Part shown: positions 1 through 11,936 of the stretch, piece after piece
Position numbering within the stretch: position 1 is the stretch's first letter
Layout: each line of letters begins with the position of its first letter
NCBI RefSeq assembly: GCF_032854445.1
Contig: NC_088302.1
Span: 7,189,338-7,249,337 of the forward strand
Source: Liolophura sinensis
Taxonomy: Eukaryota > Mollusca > Polyplacophora > Chitonida > Chitonidae
Direction: 5' to 3'
Length of the DNA stretch: 60,000 nt
The notes under the pieces: generated by a model
What the model was told of the DNA's origin: nothing
Seen by the model: the letters and a program-made list of their open reading frames with translations, nothing else
The model's database searches: none
Made by a program: the position numbers and the translations under genes

Positions 1-926
1 CGAATATGTTTGACTCTGATTCGAATGGCGCATCCACGAGATTTTCAATGCGAAACGCTTTCTGATGTGTCGGACTCACCGAAGAAGGATACTTTTCACG
101 CTATTTGTTCAAATAAAAAAACGCCCGCATCAACAACTGACACTGGTACATGTACATTATTAAAGATAACTCCCACCAAACTTGCGTTTTTCAAAACAGT
201 TTAACAGTTTTTTTTCTGTACAGCTACTGCACAAAGAGTTCATTTATGCTAAATACAAGGCTAAAACACAACTATTCAGTGGAGAGACAAAACAAAGTAG
301 CATATCTTATGACATGTTTGATCTCCTATCGTTTTGTAACTTAGCACAATTCACAACCTTGATAAGATTTAGCCTGTCAGAAGATGAGGTCTGACTGAAG
401 CGCTCGTAGCTAGTGCTCCATTAAGGTTATGGTATGACTTTTCCTTCAGGCATTTTTAATAAAATCGATAGTTAATTAATATAGTTAGGTTGTGGGCTTA
501 CCTTGGTAGGAAGAAACCTGAAGATAAGCATTAGAGTTTGACGTTTTCCTAGAATAGATATGCTAATGTCAAAATGAAGCCAAACATGAGGGTGAAGGGA
601 AACTTTAAGTGGCCATTTCAATGTTTATCTTAGGGTTTCTTTCTACCAATGTAGGCCAAGGACCAAATATGTTGGTACAAAAAATGCATGTGTGTAGGAA
701 CAGTCAGTTCTGATTGTGCTAATTGTAACTCAGTGTTACATGTTTCCTACTATGTTAACTTTGGAGCTCTCTGATTCTGATGTGTGGAAGTCATCAGATG
801 AGTGCTGGTGTAGCATGGTGAAGTATGTCACAAAGTAAATGAATCTTGCCTTCATCAACGTCAGAGTTCACAGTGCAGCAACTGTACCAAGACCCGTATT
901 CAGCACAATGTGTAGTCTGTGACGTT
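1..926. other. Unassigned AT-rich DNA
   Basis: No open frame here has a recognisable domain or splice context, and I see no repeat family. Short open frames near 10-394 overlap each other in different frames and look like chance. Confidence 0.5.
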
Positions 927-933
927 GGAATTT

Positions 934-1293
934 TTGACCGGCCAGGATAGTACAGTTGGTAGAGCATCCGCTTTGGGAGAGGTAGATCCAGGATCAATCC
1001 TGGGTCGAGTCACACCTAAGACTTTAAAAGAGGAAGTTGTAACTTCCTCGCTTGGCGTTCAGCATGAAGTGGGGATAGTGCAACTGGTTGACTCATATCA
1101 GATTAATGGCTCGTGCAGGATGGCTTACTTGTCTTCGGTAAGTTGTCTCAGTGAAGCAGCACTACATAAAAGAGTGGTGGAAGTCAGTCCTGCTACAAGG
1201 AGGCACATTACATACACCCTAAGGATTCCTTCATCAACATATGACTGAAAAATTGTTGAGTACGACGTTAAACCCCAAGCACTCACTCACATG
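934..1293 (+). mobile_element. tRNA-derived SINE, family A, copy 1
   Basis: About 355 bp closely matching two other copies in this window (33237-33577 and 55855-56205). The head retains a degenerate tRNA-like promoter (CAGTTGGTAGAGCATCCGC, then a B-box-like GGTCGAGTC near 1003-1011). The tail reads GTACGACGTTAAACCCCA followed by CACTCACTCAC. A short imperfect target duplication (GGAATTT at 927-933 and 1294-1300) flanks it. A 109-residue open frame runs through the copy and is also seen, diverged, in the other copies; it is a by-product of the element, not a gene. Confidence 0.8.
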
Positions 1294-1300
1294 GGAATTT

Positions 1301-2294
1301 GTATTCTATGTTCCACCGTCACCAGAACTGCTGGAGTTCCACATCTTGGTAAGCGGGCTCATATTGCGGCTTCTTTTTTATAACCTTCTCCAAAAATGTG
1401 CTTCATTAACAATTGCCACATTCCGGAGGGCGCAACATGCACTTAGCCACAAAGTGTTAGCCACTTTGTAAAAATTTTAGGGAGTGCATCATGATCTTCT
1501 TCGACCAAGCGGGGCATAGGAAGCCTACACACTGGGATCCATGGGCAACCTAGTTCAAGCTCTTGGTTCTAGACTGTCTCTGATGCAATCAGAGTGAATC
1601 AAAAAAATCATAAAGAGAGCATCAACTTTTTTAGGAAAGAATGATGAGTTAAAAATGAAAGTTCAATGAAAAGTGTATTTTTTGCACGAGACGTCATGGT
1701 CTCATGCAAATGTAGCCTATTACCTTTAACACATTTACACATTTGTATGAACCCTTGACATGTGCACATGTAAAATTAACAGACAAAAACAGCGACAGTA
1801 CTCCAGTAAGCCACACCCGAAGTTTAACTGAACTCCGAAAGCCCTGAAAATCGAGAGGCCAGCAGGGCCGCCAGTTGACATGGAAATAAACGGGCCCTTT
1901 TTCGAAAAACAAAACAGCAGCACGTCAGTAAGATTTAACATTGTAGGTTGTTATGATAGGTCACCTATATCGTGTATTATTATCTATTTTCAAAGAATTA
2001 CATGTACATGTTACTGGTTACTAATGACAGGGGAAAGAGTCATTACAGGATTAGTGTCCAGATTTGCCTATTGGCCCTAATTAAAAAGATTATCACCTAT
2101 TTATAATAGTATATTAAAGAGAACGCTTCTGAGAAAGGTAATAATGACTTTAAATCCACTGAAAACAAAAGATTTACTGCCCTAGCCGATCTCCAGCTGG
2201 CTGCCTGCTTCACCGGTTTGTCACAGATGGCCAACCTAACTTTAGCTGGCCTAAATAACCTGGGAATTCATATGAAAACATTGTCATTTTCAAG
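1301..2294. other. Unassigned DNA upstream of candidate exon
   Basis: No domain or repeat family is seen. The stretch just before 2295 would be the 5' UTR or promoter if the ATG at 2295 is real; no clear TATA box stands out. Confidence 0.4.
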
Positions 2295-2460
2295 ATGGCT
2301 TCTAGCTACACTGAAGTAAATATACTACAGTATCAATTTGAATTCACAGTAGATGATGTTGAAGTTCCAATTTATGACACTGACATCTCTGGCCAGAGTT
2401 TTCAGACTTTGAATTTGATCTTTGTCCAGGCATTTCCAACCGAACTGGCAGTACTTACGG
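2295..2460 (+). CDS. Candidate first coding exon of the 22-26 kb gene
   Basis: An open frame of 55 codons begins with ATG in a favourable context (A at -3, G at +4) and ends at a strong donor (CGG|GTAAGC, GT at 2461-2462) in phase 1. The large exon at 21832 begins in the matching phase: the split codon becomes GCT. The peptide contains VDDVEVP and, about 25 residues later, FPTEL. These parallel IDGVSVP and FPEEL in the first internal repeat of the 22 kb protein, which supports joining the two across a ~19 kb intron. An alternative acceptor at 2631 (TTATTTTCAG) is also phase-compatible but soon meets a stop. The exon assignment is inference; only the open frame, donor and phase are seen. Confidence 0.42.
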
Positions 2461-3729
2461 GTAAGCTCTGGCTTTATCCTGTGTTACACTGTGCATTTTG
2501 TGTGTTTATCTTAAGAGTTAATATTTATTTACTATTCTTTCTTTCTATCCACTTCACAATAAATATTGTTCTATTCCCTCAAGGGATTCTAAATTCATAC
2601 CTACATTCGACCAGTACATGTTATTTTCAGCTGTCGGAATAGCCTATGGTTGTAGGGGCATGTAATCGCGTGCAATATAAATACATGTATGTTGTGACGG
2701 TGGCATTCGTGTACAGAGAATTAGAATCTATCAGTTTTCAGGTAAGCTAATCATATTTTATAACTGCTGTGTGCAAGGATCATTGTGGAAATTACGCTGT
2801 ATTCCTCTCATAGCTTTCAGGTATGAAATGATGAGAGAAGATATGGCTGTTTTGGTTGGGTACAAAATCTTTCCATCTTGTGCAGTAAATCCATATCCTT
2901 TCTGAAGGCCATATCATCTGAAAACTTCAAAAAACCAATTCTAAGGTTCATCAACCGCCTGTTTTTAGAGGCGTATGCAGAGTAGGAAACCATGTCATGG
3001 ACAAGTGCGATATGCTTGCTGTCACTCTTGTAACTTTTTTATCACTCAACTAAATGGTGAACCTCTGACATCTTGTAAAGGTTAGACTTGGATGATGTTA
3101 TTCGGTGGAGACTACCGAGTATTGGCGGAAAAAATGCATAAAACCAGCCTCATTATCTAGTGATTTTAAGTGCCATATTACTCAAATAATATACCGCTTT
3201 TCAGTATTATTTTACACTTAATTTAACAATATATACAGGGGTAGCTAACTATGGATAAATAATAAATCTGGGAACTAATGTGTTATGAAGTTCAGGTTCT
3301 AGAAGATTGTAGTTTTGCACCGTAGTAATTTTTTGATGTTTCATGTATTATGAATTTATTAATTATTGAATGAATATTTTGGCATGGCAGAAGTATAAAG
3401 TGAACTCGTAGGATGGTTAGCAATATGTTTATTAGTTGTACCTTTACCAGTTGTTAGAAACATTTTTATTGAATATTCACAAATTTATTGTGCGATTGTT
3501 TGGTTTAAATTCTCTGCGATAATTGGAAAATCAAGACTAAAAAAATGGCATCCGTTGTGAAGAAGAGCCGAAACTCTTGGGTTTCTGAAGATACAGTATG
3601 ACAAGGTTCAGTTTCTCTATGTCGTTATGCCAAGAAGCGATCCATTTTTACTGACAGTTTACCAAACATCTACAAATAGCCATCATCAGAGAAAAATGGG
3701 AATGTTCCCAGAACAATGACATTTGTTCA
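2461..3729 (+). other. Probable intron DNA with unproven exon-like pieces
   Basis: There are good splice-like signals: an acceptor before 2631, a donor after 2741 (TTTCAG|GTAAGC) and an acceptor before 2821. Open pieces lie between them (about 2643-2741, 2822-2905 and 2908-2985), but they do not join in one frame without several single-base corrections. They could be a decayed gene, unrecognised exons or chance. Confidence 0.25.
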
Positions 3730-4227
3730 TTGGGCGGTAAGTCTGATACGTATGTTAAAAGTGCAGTAGTCATCTCCCCTGATTTGTCTTCTAGTCATGA
3801 GCATCTGTTGCTGAAGACGATGCCAATATACACATCTAAGATGCAGTTTCGATCATCGAAAACGGATGTTAATTCTCTAATCATTTCAACACCCAACTTA
3901 TCTTTATCTCATGATACCTTTCATCTTGTCATTGGCTACAATTCTTATACTTATGGAATGTCTGGTAGAGACCAAGTAGTTTTAACGAGGCGTCGTATTG
4001 GGCATTCTCATCAGACTCACAATTTCATCTTAGATGGGAGCAATGCTCTCGAGTGTGTTGGATGTGATGCACAATATGGCATCAAACATATCCTGGTTGA
4101 CTGTGTGGACTTTGGCCATGTTCAGCAAAAATTTTGCACAGTCAACTCTATATGTGATTTATTTGACAGCATCGCTGGCGATGTTGTCATAAAATATTTG
4201 AAGGCCATTGGCCTTCATAAAATATAA
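3730..4227 (+). pseudogene. 3' end of a non-LTR retrotransposon ORF2
   Basis: An open frame of 165 codons with no proper start. Its C-terminal half has VVLTRRRIGHS, then a zinc-type motif ECVGCDAQYGIKHILVDC (CX2CX7HX4C) and the tail KYLKAIGLHKI. This is the pattern at the C-terminus of Jockey/I/Nimb-like LINE polymerases, downstream of the reverse transcriptase and RNase H. The N-terminal half is diverged and matches nothing I can name. The reverse transcriptase itself is absent, as expected for a 5'-truncated insertion. Confidence 0.7.
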
Positions 4228-4540
4228 ATTTTAATAATAAATATCATAAAATATAAATTTTAATTGTCGTAAATATTTATAGATAAACAGTTATATACAT
4301 ATAGATTTCTAGATAAACTATTTTTAAAATATGCTGGTTTTCGAGTTTTAACTCTTATTTTTGGTTTATCTGATTTTAAACATTTCTGTAATTTTTGTTT
4401 TACTTTTGATGTTCACACTATCATATCGAAAACCTTAACCGTCTCTTGTTGTCACTTTGTTCTCGCCATGATATGGCTGAAATATTGCCGATGTGGCGTT
4501 AAGCCATAATCGTTCATTCATTCATTCATTCATTCATTCT
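3730..4540 (+). mobile_element. 5'-truncated LINE with 3' UTR and (ATTC)n tail
   Basis: The ORF remnant is followed by an AT-rich 3' UTR and then a conserved end at about 4455-4511 (ATGGCTGAAATATTGCCGAT, then GTGGCGTTAAGCC), finishing in a CATT tetranucleotide run at about 4512-4538. The same 3' end occurs in isolation at 34507-34583, 37557-37632, 32545-32605 (reverse orientation) and, decayed, at 53590-53650. Having it joined here to the polymerase C-terminus identifies those isolated pieces as LINE tails. Confidence 0.7.
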
Positions 4541-4560
4541 CATGATACCTTGTATGCAGT

Positions 4561-5045
4561 GTTTTAGACTGGTTTCCTTACCTGTCATAGGGAGGATTTT
4601 TATCAACCTGTCACAAGCAAATCTTACATGCCCCTAACAATTTTTAGACTAGTTTTCTTACCTGTCATAGGGAGGGTTTTTATCAACCTGTCACAAGCAA
4701 ATCTTACATGCCCCTAACAATTTTTAGACTAGTTTCCTTACCTGTCATAGGGAGGGTTTTTATCAACCTGTCACAAGCAAATCTTACATGCCCCTAACAA
4801 TTTTTAGACTAGTTTCCTTACCTGTCGTAGGGAGGGTTTTATCAACCCGTCACAAGCAAATCTTACATGCCCCTAACAATTTTTAGACTAGTTTCCTTAC
4901 CTGTCATAGGGAGGGTTTTTATCAACCTGTCACAAGCAAATCTTACATGCCCCTAACAATTTTTAGACTGGTTTCCTTACCTGTCATAGGGAGGATTTTC
5001 GTCAACCTGTCACAAGCAAATCTTACATGCCCCTAACAATTTTTT
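4561..5045 (+). repeat. Tandem array of 80-bp units, six copies
   Basis: The phrase AGACTAGTTTCCTTACCTGT recurs at 4566, 4646, 4726, 4806, 4885 and 4965, giving an 80-bp period with one single-base deletion. Each unit contains ATAGGGAGG, ATCAACCTGTCACAAGC and ACATGCCCCTAACAA. The copies are nearly identical, so the expansion is recent. No protein is encoded. It begins right after the LINE tail. Confidence 0.95.
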
Positions 5046-7669
5046 GACGTGTTCAGACTTCAGCACCGTGCAAAAATAGAACTCCACATGAGCTAGTTTT
5101 ATTCATTTGCCTGTAGATATGAAATGGCGCTTTGAACCCATGCCTGAACCCATCAGATGACGAAGTCATCCAGTTTTGTTGCATCATGTTTGTATCTGCG
5201 GCAGAATTTCAGTGTGCAGAAACACCCTGTTTAGCATACCCATTCATCTCTGTCCAACATTTATGTTTACGGAACAATTCTTTTTTTTCTTTTTTTGATT
5301 AATACCTGTACATTTTTCCTGATATTACAAGTAAATGATTTTTAGATCATTCATCAATATTCCATTTTTTCTGTTCTTATTTATATTTTTAGGAAATGTA
5401 ATATATTGATCAGAAGTATCCTCCATGATATAAACTTGTGCATACAATACATGTATTACCTTGTTCAAGAGTAAGATTGCTTTCCTTTAAATATGACGGG
5501 GGTTTTTGTCCTGAATCAGGTTACATGCTACAAGAATACCCTAACTTAAAATTTCACCACAAAAGTGCATTTTTAGAGGCAAATAAATGTGATAAAAAAT
5601 TGTATTTTTCTGGCTGCAACCTACATTTTTCCAGGAGAATATCATCGCATGTTACAACCAACCTTCGAAACACCTTTCTAAAATTAATAGAATTCTCAGA
5701 ATCAGGAAAAATGGCAAGTTGGTCATGGACGGAATTTAGGGTCATTTAGAGTACCTGCAGATTGTATGTGGATTGGCAGCTACATCATGGGTAAGTGTGC
5801 AATGGCTAGTAATTTGTACACTTATGACAATTAAATAGAGGAAGAAACTGACAATTTAAGCCCATACCGGTCTGGTTAGCCCTACCTTGGTGAAGGCTTA
5901 CATGTGGCTTATAAATGGTCAATCATACATGTGGACATATTTGTCCATTGATTGAATTCCTCAATCTGCATCAGTAATAGGGCTGGCTGCCATCATATAA
6001 GTGAAATACCACTCAAATAAATACAAAAAAAAAATCCAACAGTAATGAAAGATGGGGCCAAATATTACCTGGTGTTTGATGAAATACTGCCAGGGTGGTG
6101 GTAAACATTCAGCAATAAACCATTACCACAATGTTACCACCACTGCGAAAAAGGATTTTTTTGACAAATGAATTTGCCCCTTCTGGTGTTCCATTGCCTG
6201 CAGGTGTCCTGGGGTGCCCTGGTGTCTTCCGGTTGTCTAGTACCCTTGAGTGTTCCAATGGCCTCTGACTGCGTGGCCTAACAGGAAGACAAATGTGAAA
6301 ACATAACAGACATAACAGATGCTATAAATGTAGCTTCCGCTCTTCACTTATTTGTACAAGTGACAAAAAAAGGTAAGTACATGAACCGTTTGGATTTCCC
6401 TCGTTTAAACTTGCAGACTTGGTAAAGGTATTTAAAATTGCTGACAAGTGCTACCTATATGTTAGTTTCTGGACATATGTGACATGTAGATGTGAAGTTG
6501 TTGACTGAGGGTGCTGGTGTGAATATTGTGGTGTCTAAGTGAAGGCTGATGAACATCACTAGCTGAGTGCACTCTGCTTTCTGGACTTTTTGCAACCTTT
6601 CAACCTCCTCTGCAACCAATATTATGAAACATTCCGAGAGAACTGTATGAGGTGTAAAGAAATAATTTGCACAGTTTTATGAAGCATGCATATTTAATGA
6701 CACAAACAAATCATATTTAGCATCAGTTTCAAAACAAGTGTATATATAAAGTCCACTGAAATAAGTGCTTTAACTGCTTCAAAAGGTTGAACTTTTACAG
6801 TACTCTGTACATGTACGAGGCTTTTGCGTGATGTGATGTAAAAGACTTGTTATTGTCTGTCAGGATTGGTTTTGTTTACCACACCATCTTTACCATGTTG
6901 ACACTGCACTGTGAACATGCTGAAGTTTGACCTTTCACCTGTGATCCAAAGCTCATGGGTCGTATCAAATGATTTACTGTAAATATTCAATCTTTTTGCA
7001 TGTTTGCAGGTTGTTTATTTAATCATATTCTTGAAGTGATTATTCTGTGTAGACTGCAAAACTTATATTTTTTGTCAAGCTCTGAAATCGGCCAACCCAA
7101 CTTTTGTCTTCAAAATCAAATGAAAAAGGTGCATTAATTACACTGAAATTTGCTGCTTCATACGCAAAAAGGTTAAGTAATTAGGGTAAAACTTTACTCT
7201 GAAACAGTTGAAGTTAATAAATATTTGTTAGCAATTCCAACAGTGTCATTAGAGAATACCACATTAACAAAAATAGCCTTTGCAACTTGTGATGATCGAA
7301 ATACCCAGTGATCATCGAAATACCCTATGAAATAAACTAATCTGGAGTGATGATTGACCTAAGATTTTGCTGGTTTGGCTGTTGCTGTACATTGGAAGGG
7401 TTTTCTGGTACCAGTACATGTAGATAGAGACATCCATGTAGTAGAAATATATTGGCCAGCCACTCGTCTTTCATCTTGGACACTGGCAGACCGGCCGGTA
7501 AGGTACGAGACCACTGATGATAAGCTGAGATAGTCACATCTTTTATTAATCCTCTGCGGGCACAAGGACTGGTCGGGTGGTTTACGCGTGATCTGTTGAT
7601 CCGTAAAGAATCTGTTTTCCAGACATCTTTTCAAAATGGTTGCTTGTATTGAATTGGCGTCATCATGAC
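5046..7669. other. Unassigned DNA, probably intronic
   Basis: No domain-bearing open frame is seen. At 5761-5790 a 30-base segment is bounded by CTGCAG and GGGTAAGT and could be a small exon (IVCGLAATSW), but nothing nearby supports it. The rest is AT-rich and featureless. Confidence 0.4.
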
Positions 7670-7945
7670 AAGTAACACATCAGCTTCAAGTTTCAGGCCA
7701 TTTTGTACAATATTTATATCAGAGCTATTGGTACATAGCTTCACCTGACACATTACAGATCAAGTTCGAGTTTCGGGACATTTTGTACAATATTTATATC
7801 ACAGCCATTGGTACATAGCTTCACCTGACACATTACAGATCAAGTTCGAGTTTCAGGACATTTTGTACAATATTTATATCACAGCCATTGGTACATAGCT
7901 TCACCTGACACATTACAGATCAAGTTCGAGTTTCTGGACATTTCA
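7670..7945 (+). repeat. Second tandem array with 80-bp period, about three copies
   Basis: TTTTGTACAATATTTATATC recurs at 7701, 7781 and 7861, an 80-bp period, with TTCACCTGACACATTACAG in each unit. The first copy is the most diverged. The unit sequence differs from that of the 4.6 kb array although the period is the same. Confidence 0.93.
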
Positions 7946-8246
7946 CACATTTGAGGACCTGTTTGTAGAAATTATATGCACAGTTGTCCCAACTTTCACT
8001 TTAAAATACTTGGTTATTCCAAAACATGGTTCATGGACATGACTTCACTGAGACAACATGCAGATCAGGTTCATATTTTGGGCTGCTAAATCTATTATAA
8101 ACAAATTATTTTGCCATTTTTATTCTGTTGTGGGCTTTCACATATACTGTAGCTATTAGTCTTACAAACCTGTTGGGAAAATGTATTGCAGTACTTCCAC
8201 AATAGTTTTTTTTTTTTTTGTAAAATAACTGTTTTTAAGAGAACAT

Positions 8247-8265
8247 GGGGGGGGGGGGGGGGGGG
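8247..8265 (+). repeat. Poly-G run, 19 bases
   Basis: An uninterrupted homopolymer within non-coding DNA. Its length is likely to be unreliable in assembly. Confidence 0.95.
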
Positions 8266-10278
8266 TGGAATCTAAATTCCAACACTGGCCAATGGATACA
8301 TGGCCGGCACATGCATACTATTGTGGCTAAAAGTCTGGATTTTACAGTAGTTGCTAGCGACACCATTCATAGTTTTGTAGTGATGTCATATAATGTCATA
8401 TACCTGCATGTACTCTAACCGATCTTCAGCACGCTCTTTAGTCAGGCGACTATAGTTCTGGAGGTGAAAACAAAGCAAAATTAGCCCAGGAGAGATAGCC
8501 ATTGAAGACAATTTTAGCATAATGAAAAATATAGCTTTTAGGTAAGAAATTTCTTCTCGAAAAGAAATCAGAATGTATCAAGCTTTCAGATATGATAGTG
8601 TCAGTGTCCTGTAATAATTTAAACTTTAGGAATTGGCTAAAATCAGCTGTTTTGCCCATTTAGCTCTATGCTACAGGTAATTATCACCTCATGCTCCATT
8701 TGAGGAACCCGGGTGCTTGAAACTAGGAATTGACCCCAGAAACTCAATCACATCTTTTAATGGTGTTGGTTTATGAGAGCCGTTGTCTCATCCAGGCCTA
8801 CATTTGTTTTATTTATGTGTGGCAGTTGCCCTGGGCCCAGTTTCACAAAGCAGCGTGCAACATTTTCATTATCGTACATTTGTCGTACGATATTTTAAAC
8901 ATCACTGTTAACATCACTGTTAAGGTACCATTGTCCAGTATCTTTGTGAAAGTGTCCCCTGTACCAAACAGTCAGCCCCTGTCAGAAGGTTCTGCTGCTC
9001 ATTTCCAGGCAAGCTGATAGTGGTAGTTTTTTCATTATTATGTTACGCCAGTATCAATGAGTGTAGCCCCCCTGGAGCTTGAGGGGTCTAAGGCCACCAT
9101 TGCACCCCAACAGGTGAGACGCGTTCGTAATATTCAGTTCTGGTGGATACGTTGCCAGACGAGGTGAATGGCAGTGATTTCCTCATGTAACGTGTGGAGT
9201 TTGCGTGAGTAAGGCATAAAAGAAACAATCAGACAAGTTAAAAATTGGTGAATGGAAAGTAGGTTTGATGCATGTAACAACTTTTCATAGTTCTGCAGTA
9301 AACATATTAAAGAGAGATGAATATGCATAACTCAGAATGTCTCATGCACTTTTTCTCCTATTTTCCCTATCTCCTCCATGGTATTTTCATCAGAATAGTG
9401 TCTCAAACTGAAACCCATGACCACCCCAACCCTCACCCCCCCCCCCCCTTTTCAGTTAATCCTAGGCTTTAAAGTCAGTAGAAAATGTAAACTCATGGAA
9501 AATATCCCTGATAGTTACCTTTATTTGCAAAAAAAAAATTTGTAAGCATTGGAAAATCATTTTGCTTTATTTGAATATGCGTTCATCAGTGTGACTTCAC
9601 AGATGTTGAACAAGGGCAATTATAATGACACATGGGACCAGACAAATGATTGACTACATGGGAATACAGTACCATTTGAAAGGACAAACTTTTTTAGAAG
9701 TCACTTGATTTTCTGACAAGTCAACTATAGTTATCTCAAGTACTGTCTGATACATGCACACGTACGTGGATACATGCACACATACATGTTTATCACACTT
9801 GTGTTAAGCAGATACCTTTGTGCAGACTGTTAGACTCGTACATAAAGTTTGAAAACACAAAAGTTATCTTAAACGCATAGTGTATGGTTCATTTCTTTAT
9901 TATATCTATAGATCCACTTGAAATGTCAGTTTACGTAGGTCGAATACATTATTTATTATGTAAATGTTATTTTAGTATGTATTTGTATTTTGTTGTGTAT
10001 TAATGCTGTATTTAAAAAAAAAATATTGAAAAAAATAGTAATTACAATGTAAGAAGCCTGTTTACTAAAAATTAGAAAGTCTGTGTTTAATCTAAAAGAA
10101 ATGTTTATATTCATGAAAGAAAAGATGAGATTAATTAGTAATGTAAAGATCATTCATGAAACAGTGGTTAGACTTTTCAACATATTTCAACCTGTGAGTG
10201 AAAAAAAGAGACAGAAAATTTCTTACAAATAGAGCATACTTTAATTCACAGGGCTGGACATTGCTTAATATATTTGTA
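8266..10278. other. Unassigned AT-rich DNA
   Basis: Contains a poly-C run at 9436-9448 and several short T- and A-rich tracts. I see no gene, no recognised mobile element and no long tandem repeat. Confidence 0.5.
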
Positions 10279-10495
10279 TATTTACTTGATTGGTGTTTTA
10301 TACCATACTGAAGAATATTTCATTTATATCACGGGAGTAAGCGTTATGGTGGGAGGAAAGCAGGGGTAAACTCAAGAGCATCGGTAAGTTACTGCGGACC
10401 TTACCACGTACGGCCGGAGAGGAAGTCAACATATGCCGGGCTTCACGGCGACCATATTGGGGAAAGGCTCATGGTTCATTGCACTGCACTTTACT
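10279..10495 (-). mobile_element. Decayed SINE, family B, minus strand
   Basis: Reads in reverse as the family B body and tail: TTGATTGGTGTTTTATACC, then GAATATTTCATTTATATCAC, then TTATGGTGGGAGGAAAG, then CACGGCGACCATATTGG. This matches the better-preserved copy at 45050-45308 in the opposite orientation. The tRNA-like head is lost or unreadable, and there are many substitutions and small indels. Confidence 0.7.
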
Positions 10496-11121
10496 CAGTA
10501 TACGTGTCAACTCTAATTCCATTATGGTACATATATGTGTAAGGCATTACTGATGCATCTGTATTTGAACATTTACCAAGCCAACAATTACACTTTTTCC
10601 TTAGATCACACCCTTAGCGTCGCTGAATTTTACTAAACTGCTTCCATTTTTTCTGATCAGTATTCGCTGGCGTAACTTCCTTGTAATAGAGACATGTTAA
10701 AAGTGGCATGCGTGGCGAAGGAAAATAATAAAAATGTGTCCAAGTGTCCACCTCATTTGTTTACAACTTTCCTTGTCAGCTTACATGTAGTATATCCTGC
10801 CACTTACTGAGATGAGACTTCCTGTCACCTCAGTTTACTTGTAGTAGTCCATGAAACATCAGTTTCAGAAAAATTAGTTGCCTTTGGTCAGCTGTCAACG
10901 AAAGACAATGTGGAAGAAAACGAGAGAGTTTTGGTGAAGACAAAACAAATTCTGTGGTAAAACTCACTTTTAGACCACAACACAAAGAACAAATCTAAAA
11001 CAGGATGTGTTTGTGGCCTTTTTTTGTTGTTAATTTGGTAAAGTTTTGAGATGTCACTCTGCTGCTCAACATCCTTTCTTTTGATGTGGGGCCTGAGTGG
11101 GAGGTGCTTGCCCAAGAGAGC
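10496..11121. other. Unassigned DNA before the minisatellite
   Basis: No domain or repeat is recognised. Minus-strand open frames that enter this stretch are extensions of the repeat-encoded frame at 11.1-11.9 kb. Confidence 0.4.
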
Positions 11122-11936
11122 TGATTAACAGGCAGGTTCGCAGGGTGATTAACAGATAGGTTCACAAGGCGATTAACAGACAGGTTCACAAGGTGATTAA
11201 CAGACAGGTTCACAAGGTGATTAACAGACAGGTCAACAAGGTGATTAACAGACAGGTTCACAGGGTGATTAACAGACAGGTTCACTAGGTGATTAACAGA
11301 CAGGTTCACAGGGTGGTTAACAGAGAGGTTCACTAGGTGATTAACAGACAGGTTCACAGGATGATTAACAGACAGGTTCACAGGGTGATTAATAGATAGG
11401 TTCACAAAGTGATTAACAGACAGGTTCACAAGGTGATTAACAGACAGGTTCACAAGTTGATTAACAGACAGGTTCACAGGGTGATTAACAGACAGGTTCA
11501 CAAGGTGATTAACAGACAGGTCAACAAGGTGATTAACAGACAGGTTCACAGGGTGATTAACAGACAGGTTCACTAGGTGATTAACAGACAGGTTCACAGG
11601 GTGGTTAACAGAGAGGTTCACTAGGTGATTAACAGACAGGTTCACAGGATGATTAACAGACAGGTTCACAGGGTGATTAATAGATAGGTTCACAAAGTGA
11701 TTAACAGACAGGTTCACAGGGTGATTAATAGACAGGTTCACAAGTTGATTAACAGACAGGTTCACAGGATGATTAAGAGACAGGTTCACAGGGTGATTAA
11801 TAGACAGGTTCACAGGGTGATTAACAGACAGGTTCACAGGATGATTAACAGACAGGTTCACAGGGTGATTAATAGACAGGTTCACAAGTTGATTAACAGA
11901 CAGGTTCACAAGTTGATTAACAGACAGGTTCACAGA
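11122..11936 (+). repeat. 24-bp minisatellite, about 34 copies, with higher-order repeat
   Basis: The unit is GATTAACAGACAGGTTCACA plus GGGT or a variant. Because 24 is a multiple of 3, both strands keep long open frames; the minus strand gives a repeating NLSVNHPV octapeptide of no evident function. Variant monomers come in an ordered block: the series from about 11210 to 11424 recurs at about 11498 to 11712, an offset of 288 bases or 12 units. So a 12-monomer higher-order unit was duplicated. Confidence 0.95.

Noticed and set aside
919-1248. 109-codon frame, with relatives at 33337-33540 and 55957-56160
   Set aside because: It lies inside the family A SINE and varies with each copy.
11122-11936. 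CRISPR-like regular repeats
   Set aside because: The units are contiguous minisatellite monomers without unique spacers, in a eukaryotic genome.
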